Source: Deltaproteobacteria bacterium (GTDB lineage: Bacteria; Desulfobacterota; GWC2-55-46). From it: a stretch of DNA of 45,077 bases. Location of the stretch: assembly GCA_016213015.1 (NCBI GenBank), contig JACRCE010000036.1, positions 1 to 45,077 of the forward strand, given 5' to 3'. Position 1 is the stretch's first letter. The number at the start of each line of letters is the position of its first letter. The notes beneath the pieces are model-generated. The model worked only from the letters and a program-made list of their open reading frames with translations, did not search any database and was not told the DNA's origin. Both the position numbers and the translations under genes were made by a program. Below, one piece after another: positions 8,110 to 18,292 of the stretch.

Positions 8110-9517
8110 ACTGAACGACATAGTCATGGCGACCAAGGGAGCGTCGAGTTGCGCCAATCGGGACGAACTGATAACCGGCGTGTCCACCGATTCGCGGAGC
8201 ATAGTCGCGGGCACCGTCTTTTTCGCGTTGAAAGGGCCGCGCTTCGACGGCCACGCCTTTGTGCGGGACGTCCTGAGAAAGGGCGCGGTAGCCGCGGTCG
8301 TTAAGGAGCATGCGGCGGTAGACCTTGCCGCGTCTCTTGAAGCGGCCCCGCTCATCGTCGTCAAGGATACGCTGGCTTCGCTCGGCAATCTGGCATCTTA
8401 CGTCAGAAGGTTGCATGGAACGCCGGTCGCGGCGATAAGCGGGACAGCGGGCAAGACCACGACAAAGGAGATGCTTGCCGCGATCCTGAAAAGGTCGAGG
8501 CGGGTCTTGAAGACCGAAGGCAACAAAAATAACCTCATCGGGCTTCCGCTTACGCTCATGGAACTGGATGAGTCCTTTGACGCCGCCGTGGTCGAGCTTG
8601 GTATAAGCGAGTTTTATGAGATGCAAAGGCTCGTCGAGATATGCGTCCCGGACGTGGCGGTCATAACGAATATCGGCAGGGCGCATCTTGCCACCCTCGG
8701 CGATATCGAGGGCGTGGCAAGGGCAAAGGCCCCGCTTTTCACCGCCCTCCCGCCGACGGCGGTGAGGGTGGTCAATCTTGACGACCCAAGGGTCGTCAAG
8801 TCGGCTCAGGGCGGCAAGAACATCGTTACATACAGCCTGAATCAAGACGCCGACGTCAGGGCGAGGAAGTATACCGTTGACAAAGGCTTCGAATCGATCG
8901 AAGTGATTTACGACGTGAGGGGCGCTGAGGTGAAGATAAGGTTTCCCTCCCCCTCGATGGCGTATGTGGTAAACGGCGCCGCCGCGCTTGCGGCCGCCCT
9001 GCCGTTCGGCGCTAAGACGGACGAGATGATCGCCGGGTTGAACGGCTTCCAGCCGATTTACGGACGCATGAGCGAGTGGCGCTCTCAAGGCGTAACGTTG
9101 CTTGACGACACCTACAACGCCAACCCGGAGTCGGTCGCCTCGGCGCTCAGGACGCTTGCCCTTGCCAAGGGTAGGAGGGTCGCGGTGATAGGGGCCATGC
9201 TTGAACTCGGAGAGGCCGCCGTCGAGGAGCATGCGGCCGTCGGCCGGATGGCCGCCTCCCTCGGAATAGATATGCTCGTTACGGTCGGCGCGTTGGCCTC
9301 TGCCGCAGGCCGCTCGGCGCTTGAGGCCGGCATGAATAAAGAGTCGGTTTTGAGCTTCAAGGACAACGCCGCCGCCGGTGAGGGGCTTAAAGAAGCCATC
9401 GAAAGCGGCGATACCGTGCTTGTGAAAGGCTCAAGGGGCGCTTTGCTCGAAGAGGTGGCGGAGGGAATAAAGCGTTTTGTCGCAGGTGACGCGACGCGGA
9501 GATTTGTCGGTCATTAA
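8099..9517 (+). CDS. murF: UDP-MurNAc-tripeptide:D-Ala-D-Ala ligase
   Basis: A 472-residue Mur ligase that adds D-Ala-D-Ala to complete the UDP-MurNAc-pentapeptide. The P-loop is ISGTAGKTTTK, starting at residue 113. The conserved TEGNKNNLIGLP segment and the DDTYNANP motif, diagnostic for MurF, are both visible. ATG 8099 lies 11 bases inside murE, giving a tightly coupled pair. The reverse strand carries a 386-codon open frame over this gene, which is a codon-bias shadow rather than a gene. Confidence 0.96.
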   Translation: MKLKLNDIVMATKGASSCANRDELITGVSTDSRSIVAGTVFFALKGPRFDGHAFVRDVLRKGAVAAVVKEHAAVDLAASLEAAPLIVVKDTLASLGNLASYVRRLHGTPVAAISGTAGKTTTKEMLAAILKRSRRVLKTEGNKNNLIGLPLTLMELDESFDAAVVELGISEFYEMQRLVEICVPDVAVITNIGRAHLATLGDIEGVARAKAPLFTALPPTAVRVVNLDDPRVVKSAQGGKNIVTYSLNQDADVRARKYTVDKGFESIEVIYDVRGAEVKIRFPSPSMAYVVNGAAALAAALPFGAKTDEMIAGLNGFQPIYGRMSEWRSQGVTLLDDTYNANPESVASALRTLALAKGRRVAVIGAMLELGEAAVEEHAAVGRMAASLGIDMLVTVGALASAAGRSALEAGMNKESVLSFKDNAAAGEGLKEAIESGDTVLVKGSRGALLEEVAEGIKRFVAGDATRRFVGH

Positions 9518-9533
9518 CAGGGAAAAGGAATAG

Positions 9534-10610
9534 ATGCTCTACTATTTTTTATATCCGCTTGCAAAGTACCATACGGTATTCAACGTATTTCAGTATATTA
9601 CGTTCAGGACCATCTACGCGGCCATAACCGCGCTCATCCTGAGTTTTCTCGTAGGGCCTTATCTCATAGAAAGGCTCAAGTCAATGAACGTCGGAGAGGT
9701 GGTAAGAAAGGACGGTCCGCCGAATCATCTCGGCAAGGAAGGCACCCCGACGATGGGCGGGGCGATCATACTGCTCGTGCTTGTCGTTTCCGTGCTCCTC
9801 TGGGCGAACCTCGCGAACCCTTACGTCTGGGCGCTTTTGTTCGTAACCATCGGCATGGGGGTCATAGGTTTCATTGACGACTACAGCAAGGTGATAACGA
9901 GAAAGAAGGGCGGCATGAAGGGCAGGACCAAGTTTCTGGCGCAGGCGGCCGTGGCCTCGGCAGCGACGCTTTATATCTACTATTACCTGAACGTGGATAC
10001 GTCGATCACCATCCCGTTCTTGAAGGACGCAAGGCTCGATCTGAAGATGTTCTATGTCCCGTTTGCGGTATGCGTCATGGTCGGCGCCTCCAACGCCGTG
10101 AATCTTACCGACGGGCTTGACGGCCTTGCCATAGGCCCCATGATAATGGCCGCGGCGACGTACATGCTCTTGGCCTATCTCGTGGGGCACGTCAAGATTG
10201 CCAACTACCTTCACGTCATGTACGTGCCGAGGGCCGGAGAGCTTGCCGTGTTCGCCGGCGCGATGGTCGGCGCCTCGTTAGGCTTTTTGTGGTTCAATAC
10301 CTATCCGGCGCAGGTCTTCATGGGCGACGTGGGTTCTCTGTCGCTCGGCGGCGCGCTTGGAACGCTGGCCGTGATAACCAAGAACGAGGTGCTTTTACTG
10401 CTCGTGGGCGGGATATTCGTGCTGGAGGCGCTCTCAGTGATAGTTCAGGTGGCTTCCTTCAAACTTACCGGCAAGAGGGTATTCGCAATGGCGCCCATCC
10501 ATCATCACTATGAACTCAAGGGCTGGCCTGAACCTAAGATAATAGTGAGGTTCTGGATAATATCCATAATACTGGCGCTTATGGCCATAAGCACGTTGAA
10601 GATACGGTGA
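9534..10610 (+). CDS. mraY: Phospho-MurNAc-pentapeptide transferase (lipid I synthase)
   Basis: A 358-residue polytopic inner-membrane enzyme, with about ten hydrophobic helices, that transfers phospho-MurNAc-pentapeptide to undecaprenyl phosphate, forming lipid I. Family landmarks in order are [36 protein letters not shown] and the histidine loop APIHHHYE, which mark the Mg-dependent active site facing the cytoplasm. The length is canonical. The gene starts 16 bases after murF behind a modest GGGAAAAGGAA ribosome site. Confidence 0.97.
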   Translation: MLYYFLYPLAKYHTVFNVFQYITFRTIYAAITALILSFLVGPYLIERLKSMNVGEVVRKDGPPNHLGKEGTPTMGGAIILLVLVVSVLLWANLANPYVWALLFVTIGMGVIGFIDDYSKVITRKKGGMKGRTKFLAQAAVASAATLYIYYYLNVDTSITIPFLKDARLDLKMFYVPFAVCVMVGASNAVNLTDGLDGLAIGPMIMAAATYMLLAYLVGHVKIANYLHVMYVPRAGELAVFAGAMVGASLGFLWFNTYPAQVFMGDVGSLSLGGALGTLAVITKNEVLLLLVGGIFVLEALSVIVQVASFKLTGKRVFAMAPIHHHYELKGWPEPKIIVRFWIISIILALMAISTLKIR

Positions 10611-11995
10611 AAATAAACGGACTCGAGAGGGCAAAGACGCAACTCAAAGGCGCGCGCGTCGTTGTCGTCGGGCTTGGGCAGACCGGACTATCCTGCGCGA
10701 GGTTTCTTGCGGGGCGCGGAGCAAAGGTAACGCTTGCAGACGATTCGAGTATTGACAAGCTGGACAAGGCAAAGGCGCTGATTGAGGCCTGCCCTGATAT
10801 TGATATAAAGGCCGGAGGCGCTGAGTCCGTTGATCTAACCGGCGTCTCGCTTGTCGTGGTAAGTCCGGGTGTGCCTTACGCTCATCCCCTCCTGAGCGAG
10901 GCGAGGAGGCGCGGAGCCGAGGTCATAAGCGACATAGAGCTTGCATGGCGATTCATCGACGCGCCTGTGCTGGCCGTGGCCGGCACGAACGGCAAGACAA
11001 CGACGACCACGCTCCTTGGAAAGACGCTGAAAGATGCCGGATACAAGGTCTTTGTCGGCGGCAATATCGGCACGCCGGCCATAGAGTGCGTTGAAAACGG
11101 CGAGGGTTACGATCTGTGCGTGCTTGAGATAAGCAGTTTTCACCTTGAGACGACTTTGGCCTTTAACCCGCATATAGCGGCGCTTTTGAACATAACCGAA
11201 GACCACCTTGACAGGTACGATAGTTTCGAGCATTACGCGAACACCAAGTTTCGTTTGTTCGAGAATCAGACGCCAAAGGATTTTAGCGTCGTGAATATAA
11301 ACGACCCGGTGATAGCAAAGAGGGCAGCCGACGGCCTTGGGCGCGGCTTAGTCGTGCCGTTCACGGTTTCAGGCGAGGTTGACAAAGGGCTTTTTCTGAG
11401 GCCGGGCGAGATAGTGTACAGGCCGAGCAATGCTCGGGAGGAGATTTATCCGACCTCTCGTTTTAAGCTGACAGGGCTTCATAATATGGAGAACATAATG
11501 GCCGTTATCGCCATGGCGCGGCTTGCCGGGGCGTCTCAGGAGGGTGTGCTTGAGAGCATATCCGGCTTCAAGGGGCTTGCCCACAGGATGGAGTTCGTGA
11601 GAACCGTCGGCAACGTAACGTACATAGACGATTCAAAGGGCACGAATATCGGCGCGCTTGAGACGGCGCTTAGGGGCATGAACTCTCAGGTGGTGCTCAT
11701 CATGGGAGGCAGGGACAAGGGCGGCGACTACGGCGCGCTGGCAATGCTTGTAAGGGACAAGGTCAGGGCAATGGTTCTCATCGGAGAGGCGAGGTTCAAG
11801 ATACAGGATGCCCTTGGCGGCCTGACGGATGCGCTTATGGCTTCGACGCTCGATGAGGCCGTGGCAATGGCCCGTTCAAAGGCGATTGCCGGAGATACGG
11901 TGCTCTTATCCCCGGCCTGTTCGAGTTTTGACATGTTCAAAAGCTACAAAGAGCGCGGTGATCTGTTCAAAGAGATAGTGGGGAAACTCAAGTGA
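10607..11995 (+). CDS. murD: UDP-MurNAc-L-alanine:D-glutamate ligase
   Basis: A 462-residue cytosolic Mur ligase that adds D-glutamate to UDP-MurNAc-L-Ala. A Rossmann-like N-terminal domain ([15 protein letters not shown]) binds the UDP group. The ATPase P-loop is [12 protein letters not shown]. The conserved [10 protein letters not shown] and the late [10 protein letters not shown] segment fit MurD. It uses a GTG start overlapping the mraY stop by 4 bases (GTGA) and in turn overlaps ftsW by 4, so these three genes are likely translated in a coupled way. Confidence 0.96.
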   Translation: MKINGLERAKTQLKGARVVVVGLGQTGLSCARFLAGRGAKVTLADDSSIDKLDKAKALIEACPDIDIKAGGAESVDLTGVSLVVVSPGVPYAHPLLSEARRRGAEVISDIELAWRFIDAPVLAVAGTNGKTTTTTLLGKTLKDAGYKVFVGGNIGTPAIECVENGEGYDLCVLEISSFHLETTLAFNPHIAALLNITEDHLDRYDSFEHYANTKFRLFENQTPKDFSVVNINDPVIAKRAADGLGRGLVVPFTVSGEVDKGLFLRPGEIVYRPSNAREEIYPTSRFKLTGLHNMENIMAVIAMARLAGASQEGVLESISGFKGLAHRMEFVRTVGNVTYIDDSKGTNIGALETALRGMNSQVVLIMGGRDKGGDYGALAMLVRDKVRAMVLIGEARFKIQDALGGLTDALMASTLDEAVAMARSKAIAGDTVLLSPACSSFDMFKSYKERGDLFKEIVGKLK

Positions 11996-13095
11996 TAAGG
12001 CCGGCCGACACGGACAAGCTCCTTATAATATCCTTCGTCTTTCTCGTTGCAGTCGGTATTGCAATGGTTTATTCGACGAGCTATATCTGGGCCACGTCGC
12101 GCTTCGGTGATGGGTATCTTTTTTTCAGGAAGCACGTCGTTTATGCGGCCATCGGGCTCGTCTGCTTCGTCGCCGGGGCCAAGATACCTTACGGCGCGCA
12201 CAGAAAGCTCGCGTATCCGGCTCTGATAATTGTCATTATAATGCTGATAGCCGTGCTCATTCCGGGCGTAGGATACGTTGCCGGAGGGGCGAGAAGGTGG
12301 TTGAGGTTGGGGCCTGTCGCATTTCAGCCATCGGAGGCGGCAAAGATGGCGCTCGTGTTTTTCATGGCCATGAACCTTGCCAAGAAGCAGGAGAGGATAA
12401 AGGGGTTCTGGGCAGGGTTTGCACCGAACATGCTCATCCCCGGCGTGGTCATAGCGCTCATCATGCTTGAGCCGGACCTTGGCACCGCCTTGTGCGCCGC
12501 GTTCCTGATGTTGCTAATGAACTTCATCGGCGGCGTAAGGATGAGGTATCTCGTCATTGCCGCGCTTGCCGCTCTTCCGGTCGTCTATTTTTTTGTCATG
12601 AAGAACTTCGGTTACATGATGACGAGGATTATGGTTTATATTGATCCATGGAAGGACCCGGAAGGCAAGGGCTTCCAGATGGTGCAGTCCTTCATCGCCT
12701 TCGGCTCAGGCGGCATAGACGGAGTGGGCATCGGCGAGAGCAAACAAAAGCTCTTTTACCTGCCCGAGGCGCACACGGACTTCATATTTTCCGTCATAGG
12801 CGAGGAGACCGGTCTGATAGGCGCTGGACTCGTCATCGTGTTTTATGCGCTTTTCTTGTACAGCGGCGCGCGCATCGCATTGAAGAGCAAGGAGTTGCAC
12901 GGAAAGTTTCTCGCGATCGGCGTAACGTTCATGATAGTCATGCAGGCCGCGATAAACATGTCCGTCGTGCTCGGGCTTTTGCCGCCCAAGGGACTGCCTC
13001 TGCCGTTTATAAGCTACGGCGGGACCTCCCTCGTGGTAAGCATGTTCGCCGCCGGGATACTTCTTAACATAAACATGAGGAACAACGAGGCGTGA
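11992..13095 (+). CDS. ftsW: Septal peptidoglycan glycosyltransferase FtsW (SEDS)
   Basis: A 367-residue polytopic SEDS-family protein that polymerises lipid II glycan strands at the septum with its partner FtsI. Ten hydrophobic segments are apparent. Landmarks are GGARRWLRLGPVAFQPSE, the extracellular EPDLGTA segment, EAHTDFIFSVIGEETG and the C-terminal LPLPFISYGGTS, all typical of the FtsW/RodA group. The dcw position favours FtsW over RodA. It uses a GTG start that overlaps the murD stop; murG begins immediately after its stop. Confidence 0.95.
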   Translation: MIRPADTDKLLIISFVFLVAVGIAMVYSTSYIWATSRFGDGYLFFRKHVVYAAIGLVCFVAGAKIPYGAHRKLAYPALIIVIIMLIAVLIPGVGYVAGGARRWLRLGPVAFQPSEAAKMALVFFMAMNLAKKQERIKGFWAGFAPNMLIPGVVIALIMLEPDLGTALCAAFLMLLMNFIGGVRMRYLVIAALAALPVVYFFVMKNFGYMMTRIMVYIDPWKDPEGKGFQMVQSFIAFGSGGIDGVGIGESKQKLFYLPEAHTDFIFSVIGEETGLIGAGLVIVFYALFLYSGARIALKSKELHGKFLAIGVTFMIVMQAAINMSVVLGLLPPKGLPLPFISYGGTSLVVSMFAAGILLNINMRNNEA

Positions 13096-14217
13096 ATGAG
13101 AAGGACGACGGACGCCGGCGGGGCGTCTTTAACGCTTGTGATGGCCGGCGGCGGAACAGGAGGGCATCTTTTTCCGGCAATTGCGCTTGCAGGCGAGTTC
13201 AAGTCGAGATGCCCGGACGCAAGGATAGTCTTCATAGGCGGCAAAGGCGGCATAGAGGAAAAACTGGCGCATGGTCTGGGTTATGAGCTAAGGCTCCTTG
13301 ACGTGGAGGGGGTAAAGAACAGGCGCGGTTTGAGGCGGATAAGGGCGCTTGCAAAGGCGGCAATGGCCGTGGTCGAGGCAGTCGGGATATTGAGGGAGAT
13401 TCGACCGGACGGGGTAATCGGAAGCGGCTCCTACTCGTCCGCGCCGGTGGTGAGCGCGGCGCGTCTTCTCGGCATAAAGACCGCCATAATGGAGCAAAAC
13501 GCCATGGCCGGCCTTACCAACAGGGCGCTTGGCAGGTTCGTTGACAGGGTGTATATCTCATTTGCCGAGGCGAGGCGTTTTTTCCCGATGCTTAGAACGG
13601 TTGTAAGCGGCAATCCGGTAAGAAGGGAAATACTCGGCAAGGCGCCGATTGACGCCGTCGGGAAGGGCGACAAATTTTCGATACTCGTGTTCGGCGGGAG
13701 TCAGGGCGCGACGGCGATAAACACCGCCTTCGTGGACGCGACCGAGTATCTGACCGATATATGGCCGGGACTGGCCGTTGTGCATCAGACCGGCAAGGAC
13801 GGGTATGATCAGGTCGAGAGCGCTTACAGAAGGAAGGGATTGAAGGTGGAGGTCATGAGGTTCATCGACGATATGGCCGGGGCGTACCGTAGCGCGGACC
13901 TTGCCGTATGCAGGGCGGGCGCAACCACGCTCGCCGAGCTTACCGCCCTTGGCGTGGCCTCCGTGCTGATACCGTATCCGTTCGCCTCGGACGACCACCA
14001 GAGCGTGAACGCAAGGTGCATGGCTTCATCCGGCGCGGCAATGGTCATAGAGCAGGACAAACTTACCGGCGCGGCTCTTGCGACGGCGATCAAGAGGTTT
14101 TACGGATTTCCGGGAGAGTTGAAGGCCATGCGCGAAAAGGCGAAGGGCATGGGCAGACCAAACGCGGCAACAACGATAGCCGATGATTTTCTGAAGGTGA
14201 TGAACAAGGGGGCGTAA
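13096..14217 (+). CDS. murG: Lipid II synthase MurG (GT-B glycosyltransferase)
   Basis: A 373-residue membrane-associated enzyme that transfers GlcNAc from UDP-GlcNAc to lipid I, giving lipid II. The glycine-rich loop GGGTGGHLFPAIALA is near residue 17. A second glycine-rich loop, FGGSQGATAIN, opens the C-terminal UDP-binding domain, followed by the conserved RAGATTLAELTALG segment. It has a short N-terminal extension (MRRTTDAGGASLT) before the usual first strand. The ATG is directly adjacent to the ftsW stop. Confidence 0.96.
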   Translation: MRRTTDAGGASLTLVMAGGGTGGHLFPAIALAGEFKSRCPDARIVFIGGKGGIEEKLAHGLGYELRLLDVEGVKNRRGLRRIRALAKAAMAVVEAVGILREIRPDGVIGSGSYSSAPVVSAARLLGIKTAIMEQNAMAGLTNRALGRFVDRVYISFAEARRFFPMLRTVVSGNPVRREILGKAPIDAVGKGDKFSILVFGGSQGATAINTAFVDATEYLTDIWPGLAVVHQTGKDGYDQVESAYRRKGLKVEVMRFIDDMAGAYRSADLAVCRAGATTLAELTALGVASVLIPYPFASDDHQSVNARCMASSGAAMVIEQDKLTGAALATAIKRFYGFPGELKAMREKAKGMGRPNAATTIADDFLKVMNKGA

Positions 14218-14220
14218 CGG

Positions 14221-15609
14221 ATGTACAGGGGCAGGATAAAGCGGATACACTTCATAGGCATAGGCGGGGCCGGCATGAACGGCATCGCCGAGGTGCTTAT
14301 AAACATGGGCTACGAGGTCAGCGGCTCGGACCTCGCCTCAACCGACGTTACGAGAAGGCTTGGCAGTCTCGGCGCGGTTATCCGCGCCGGACATAAAGCG
14401 GAAAACGTTGTCGGGGCGCAGTGCGTGGTTTATTCCTCGGCCGTTAAAAAGGACAACCCCGAGATGATCGAGGCATCGGCGCGGCAGATACCGGTCATAC
14501 CGAGGGCCGAGATGCTCGCCGAGCTGATGCGGCTAAAGTACGGCGTGGCCATAGCGGGCACGCACGGCAAGACCACCACAACGTCGATGGTGTCGGCGAT
14601 ACTTGCCTCGGCCGGGATGGACCCGACTATAGTAACGGGCGGCAAGTTGAACAGCCTTGGGGCTAACGCAAGGCTCGGCACCGGGGACTTTCTTGTCGCG
14701 GAGGCCGACGAGAGCGACGGGAGTTTTTTGAAGCTTACGCCGACCATCGCGGTGGTAACGAACATAGACCGCGAGCACATGGATCATTGGGCAACGATGG
14801 ACGAGGTAAGGCTTGCGTATCTCAGCTTCATCAACAAGGTTCCGTTTTACGGATGCGCTGTGCTGTGCCTCGATCATCCGGTCATACAGGGGCTTATCCC
14901 CGCCATAACGCGCAGGTTCCTGACTTACGGGTTGACGGCGCAGTCCGATACCAACGCAAGGCGCATGCGCTTCGACGGCATGAAGACCGCGTTCGAGGTC
15001 TGGCAGGGTCGCGGCCTCCTCGGAGAGATAACGTTGAATCTTCCCGGCGAGCATAACGTCTACAACGCCCTTGCCGCGCTGTCCGTGGGGCGCGAGTTGG
15101 AGATAGACTTTGGGCACATAAAGGCCGGGCTTGAAGGCTTCACCGGCGTTGAGCGGCGGTTTCATGTAAGGGGCGTCGCACGCGGCATAACCGTGGTGGA
15201 CGACTACGGCCACCACCCTGAGGAGATAAAGGCCGCGCTCAGGGCCGCCAAGCTCGGCTTTAGCGGCAACAGGGTCGTCGTCGTGTTTCAGCCGCACAGG
15301 TACACGAGGACAAAAGACCTCTTCAAGGAGTTTTTATCGGCCTTCAACGACGCGGACAAGCTCATATTGACCGAGGTCTACGCGGCGGGCGAGGACAAGA
15401 TAATCGGCGCCACCGGAGAGGCGCTCTACGACGGCATAAGGGCTTACGGGCATAAGGACGCTTCTTATGTGCCTGATACAAGCGCGCTGGCCGATCATCT
15501 GTCAAAGGTTTCTCTCGAGGGCGACTTGGTTATAACGCTTGGCGCGGGCGACGTGTGGAAGGCGGGGGTTAAGCTCCTTGATCTGTTGAAGGGGAGAGAC
15601 AAGGCATGA
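14221..15609 (+). CDS. murC: UDP-N-acetylmuramate:L-alanine ligase
   Basis: A 462-residue ligase that adds the first amino acid to UDP-MurNAc. The N-terminal [17 protein letters not shown] dinucleotide-like motif and the ATPase P-loop [12 protein letters not shown] are MurC-specific variants. DYGHHPEEI and the FQPHRYTRT segment in the C-terminal domain complete the family picture. It starts 3 bases after murG and overlaps murB by 4. MurC and MurB bracket the first cytoplasmic steps, but here, as in many clusters, they come late in the operon. Confidence 0.96.
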   Translation: MYRGRIKRIHFIGIGGAGMNGIAEVLINMGYEVSGSDLASTDVTRRLGSLGAVIRAGHKAENVVGAQCVVYSSAVKKDNPEMIEASARQIPVIPRAEMLAELMRLKYGVAIAGTHGKTTTTSMVSAILASAGMDPTIVTGGKLNSLGANARLGTGDFLVAEADESDGSFLKLTPTIAVVTNIDREHMDHWATMDEVRLAYLSFINKVPFYGCAVLCLDHPVIQGLIPAITRRFLTYGLTAQSDTNARRMRFDGMKTAFEVWQGRGLLGEITLNLPGEHNVYNALAALSVGRELEIDFGHIKAGLEGFTGVERRFHVRGVARGITVVDDYGHHPEEIKAALRAAKLGFSGNRVVVVFQPHRYTRTKDLFKEFLSAFNDADKLILTEVYAAGEDKIIGATGEALYDGIRAYGHKDASYVPDTSALADHLSKVSLEGDLVITLGAGDVWKAGVKLLDLLKGRDKA

Positions 15610-16529
15610 GCGACAAAAAAAAATCCACGCAGTATTCGCTCTTTTTCATACAGCGCTTCAAGGGCAAGGTGCTGTTCAACGTGCCAATGAGCGAATACAC
15701 GTCTCTTAGGATAGGCGGCCCGGCCGACGTAATGGCCTTTCCACAGGACGACGCGGACCTTAAAAACCTCATTACCTTTGCCGAGGACAAGGGTTTCCCG
15801 TACCAGATACTCGGCAACGGAACGAACCTCTTGGTGCGCGACGGAGGCATAAGAGGGGTCGTGATAAACATGTGCGAGGGCTTCAAGGAGATCATCTGGC
15901 AGGACGACATGAGGGCCGTTGCCGGGGCAGGCGCTACGCTTGCATCGCTCCTCAACGGGTCGCGGGACAGGGGCGCATCAGGGCTTGAGTTCGCGGTCAA
16001 CATACCGGGCACTGTCGGCGGCGCAGTCGTGATGAACGCCGGCGCTTACGGCGTTGAGATAAAGGACGTATGCGAGGCGATAGAACTGATAGGCAGGAAG
16101 GGCAAACCGGCGCTCGTCAAGAAGGAGGACGCGGGATTTGCCTACAGAAAGAGCGATCTCCCGAAAGGCGCGGTGGTCGTAAGGGCGCATCTGAAGTTCG
16201 AGAGAAATACGGTTGAGGAGATACGAAAAAAGATTGACGAATACCGCGCAAAGAGAAGGGCTGCAGCGGCCATCCACATGCCCAACGCTGGTTCCATATT
16301 CATAAACCCGGAAGGGCATATCGCCGGAAGGCTCATAGAAGAGGCAGGGTTGAAGGGTGAGAGGATCGGGGGCGCCGAGGTCAGCGAGGCGCACGGAAAT
16401 TATATCGTCAATCGCGGCAATGCGCGGGCAAAGGACGTGCTTGCGCTCATGGCGCTCATAAGGGACAGGATATACGGCACGAGGGGCATCGTGCTGGAGC
16501 CGGAGATAAAGGTGATCGGCGAGGACTGA
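15606..16529 (+). CDS. murB: UDP-N-acetylenolpyruvoylglucosamine reductase
   Basis: A 307-residue FAD-dependent, NADPH-using enzyme that reduces the enolpyruvyl group to give UDP-MurNAc. The FAD-binding segments are [13 protein letters not shown] and [18 protein letters not shown]. The late GSIFINPEG motif has Ser instead of the Cys of some homologues and matches the type II MurB pattern, as does the short length without the extra loop of the E. coli enzyme. The start overlaps murC by 4 bases, and ddl begins directly after the stop. Confidence 0.95.
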   Translation: MSDKKKSTQYSLFFIQRFKGKVLFNVPMSEYTSLRIGGPADVMAFPQDDADLKNLITFAEDKGFPYQILGNGTNLLVRDGGIRGVVINMCEGFKEIIWQDDMRAVAGAGATLASLLNGSRDRGASGLEFAVNIPGTVGGAVVMNAGAYGVEIKDVCEAIELIGRKGKPALVKKEDAGFAYRKSDLPKGAVVVRAHLKFERNTVEEIRKKIDEYRAKRRAAAAIHMPNAGSIFINPEGHIAGRLIEEAGLKGERIGGAEVSEAHGNYIVNRGNARAKDVLALMALIRDRIYGTRGIVLEPEIKVIGED

Positions 16530-17450
16530 GTGGTAAGAACGCTTAAAAATAAAAGGATAGGCGTGCTCATGGGCGGCTTCTCGGAGGAGCGGGAGATTTC
16601 CCTCAAGACCGGACGCGCCGTCTTTGACGCGCTGTTATCGCTTGGATACGATGCCGTGGCAATTGACGCGGGAAAGGACCTGCCTGAGCGCCTTGTTTCG
16701 GAGCGCGTTGACGTCGCCTTTATCGCTCTGCACGGGCGCTTCGGCGAGGACGGTTGCGTTCAGGGTTTGCTGGAGGTCATGGGCATACCGTACACGGGGT
16801 CGGGGGTGCTCTCATCGAGCCTGTGCATGGACAAGGCCGCGGCAAAGAAGGTGATGTCGTTCAACCGCGTTTCAACCGCGCCGTTCGTGGTGGCGAGGCA
16901 AGGAGACGCATTTAGCGCCAAGCGCCCGCGTCTGCCCGTGGTGGTCAAGCCCTGTCGTTCAGGATCGGCCATAGGCGTGAGCGTCGTAAGGAAGAAAAAA
17001 GAGTTGGCTCCGGCCATTAAAGAGGCTCACCGGCACGGGCCTGAGATACTTATCGAGAGTTACATCAAGGGCAGAGAGCTTACCGTAGCCATACTCGACG
17101 GACAAGCGCTGCCGATAGTGGAGATACGTCCGAGGAGCGGCTTTTACGACTACAACGCCAAGTACACCAAGGGGCTTACCGACTTCATCGCGCCCGCGGC
17201 ATTGCAAAAAACCGAGGCGGCCGGAGTTGTAAAGCACGCGCTTGCCGCCTATAACGCGCTTGGTTGCTCCGGCGGCGCGCGGGTTGACGTGATGCTTTCC
17301 GAGGCGGCCAGGCCGTATGTGCTTGAGGTCAACACCATACCCGGGCTGACGGAGATGAGCCTTTTCCCAAGGGCCGCGTCCGCAGTCGGCATTGATTATC
17401 CGTCGCTCGTGGAGCGTATGCTTTTGTCGGCGTTTGTTGACAGGGGTTGA
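16530..17450 (+). CDS. ddl: D-alanine:D-alanine ligase
   Basis: A 306-residue ATP-grasp enzyme that makes D-Ala-D-Ala for MurF. The N-terminal LMGGFSEEREISLKTG and the HGRFGEDGCVQGLLE motif carry substrate-binding residues. The ATP-grasp core includes VVKPCRSGSAIGVS and ends in YVLEVNTIPGLTEMSL with the metal-binding Glu and Asn. It starts at GTG 16530, next to the murB stop. The D-Ala-D-Ala terminus implies intrinsic susceptibility of the precursor to vancomycin-type binding, as in most bacteria. Confidence 0.96.
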   Translation: MVRTLKNKRIGVLMGGFSEEREISLKTGRAVFDALLSLGYDAVAIDAGKDLPERLVSERVDVAFIALHGRFGEDGCVQGLLEVMGIPYTGSGVLSSSLCMDKAAAKKVMSFNRVSTAPFVVARQGDAFSAKRPRLPVVVKPCRSGSAIGVSVVRKKKELAPAIKEAHRHGPEILIESYIKGRELTVAILDGQALPIVEIRPRSGFYDYNAKYTKGLTDFIAPAALQKTEAAGVVKHALAAYNALGCSGGARVDVMLSEAARPYVLEVNTIPGLTEMSLFPRAASAVGIDYPSLVERMLLSAFVDRG

Positions 17451-17458
17451 GGGATATA

Positions 17459-18271
17459 ATGTACATTCACGCAAGACAGGCGATAAAGGGGCGCGGCAAT
17501 AAAAGATTAAGCGAGCCGCTTTCAAAGAGAACGAGGCGGTTTTTTTCCGGGGCCGTGAAGACGGCGGCGATAGCCGTCGTCATCGGGGCTGCCGTATACG
17601 GCGCATGGTGGATTCGCGCTATCGCAACGGCGTCGCCGTATCTTGCGATAAGTTCGATCAAGGTAAGCGGCGTCGAGAGGATTACCAGGGGCGAGGTGTT
17701 GAGCGCGTCAGGCATCCGCACAGGGGACAATATGTTCGGTTTTTCCGCGTCCGAGGCCGAGGCGAGGATAAAGGATAACCCTTGGGTGAATGAGGCCGTT
17801 GTTCGGAGGACGTCGCTTGGCGCGGTGAGCATCGAGATAAGCGAGAGAAGGCCCGTAGCGCTCATAAGGCTTGACGACCTTTACGTTATGGATGCGTCGG
17901 GCACGGCCTTCAAGAGGTATAGCGGGAGCGACGCCCTCGACCTGCCCGTCATAACAGGGCTTGAGAGGGCCGAACTCAAGGAGGACGCAACCGGCCTTTC
18001 GGCGTGGGTCGTCGCGCTCCTGAGCGCTCTTTCCCAAAGGCGCGGGTTCAGCATCGCCGACGTATCGGAGATACACGCGGATAAGGTCTTCGGCCTGAGC
18101 GTCTATACCGACGATGGCGTGAGACTCGACCTTGGGGTCGGGCGGTTCGAGGAAAAGCTTTCGGCTTACGAGAAGATATTGAAGTCAAGGGGTTCCTTGA
18201 GGGGCATAGAGGCGATAGACCTGAACAATACGCGCGGCGTCGTAGTGAAGTTCGCGGACATGGTGGTTTAA
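17459..18271 (+). CDS. ftsQ: Cell division protein FtsQ
   Basis: A 270-residue bitopic divisome protein. A basic cytoplasmic tail is followed by one transmembrane helix at about residues 33-51. A POTRA domain begins near residue 63 (ISSIKVSGVERITRGEVL and on) and is followed by the beta domain. FtsQ recruits FtsL/FtsB and signals to FtsW/FtsI. The frame also allows a TTG start at 17447 overlapping the ddl stop. ATG 17459 is preferred because GAGGG lies 5 bases upstream and TTG initiation is weaker. Confidence 0.92.
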   Translation: MYIHARQAIKGRGNKRLSEPLSKRTRRFFSGAVKTAAIAVVIGAAVYGAWWIRAIATASPYLAISSIKVSGVERITRGEVLSASGIRTGDNMFGFSASEAEARIKDNPWVNEAVVRRTSLGAVSIEISERRPVALIRLDDLYVMDASGTAFKRYSGSDALDLPVITGLERAELKEDATGLSAWVVALLSALSQRRGFSIADVSEIHADKVFGLSVYTDDGVRLDLGVGRFEEKLSAYEKILKSRGSLRGIEAIDLNNTRGVVVKFADMVV

Positions 18272-18292
18272 GCAAGGAAGGGGGCGCTCGGG

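Noticed and set aside
8072-9232. 386-codon open frame on the minus strand opposite murF
   Set aside because: murF has clear family motifs throughout. Long antisense frames arise here from GC-biased codons, and the translation shows no family features.
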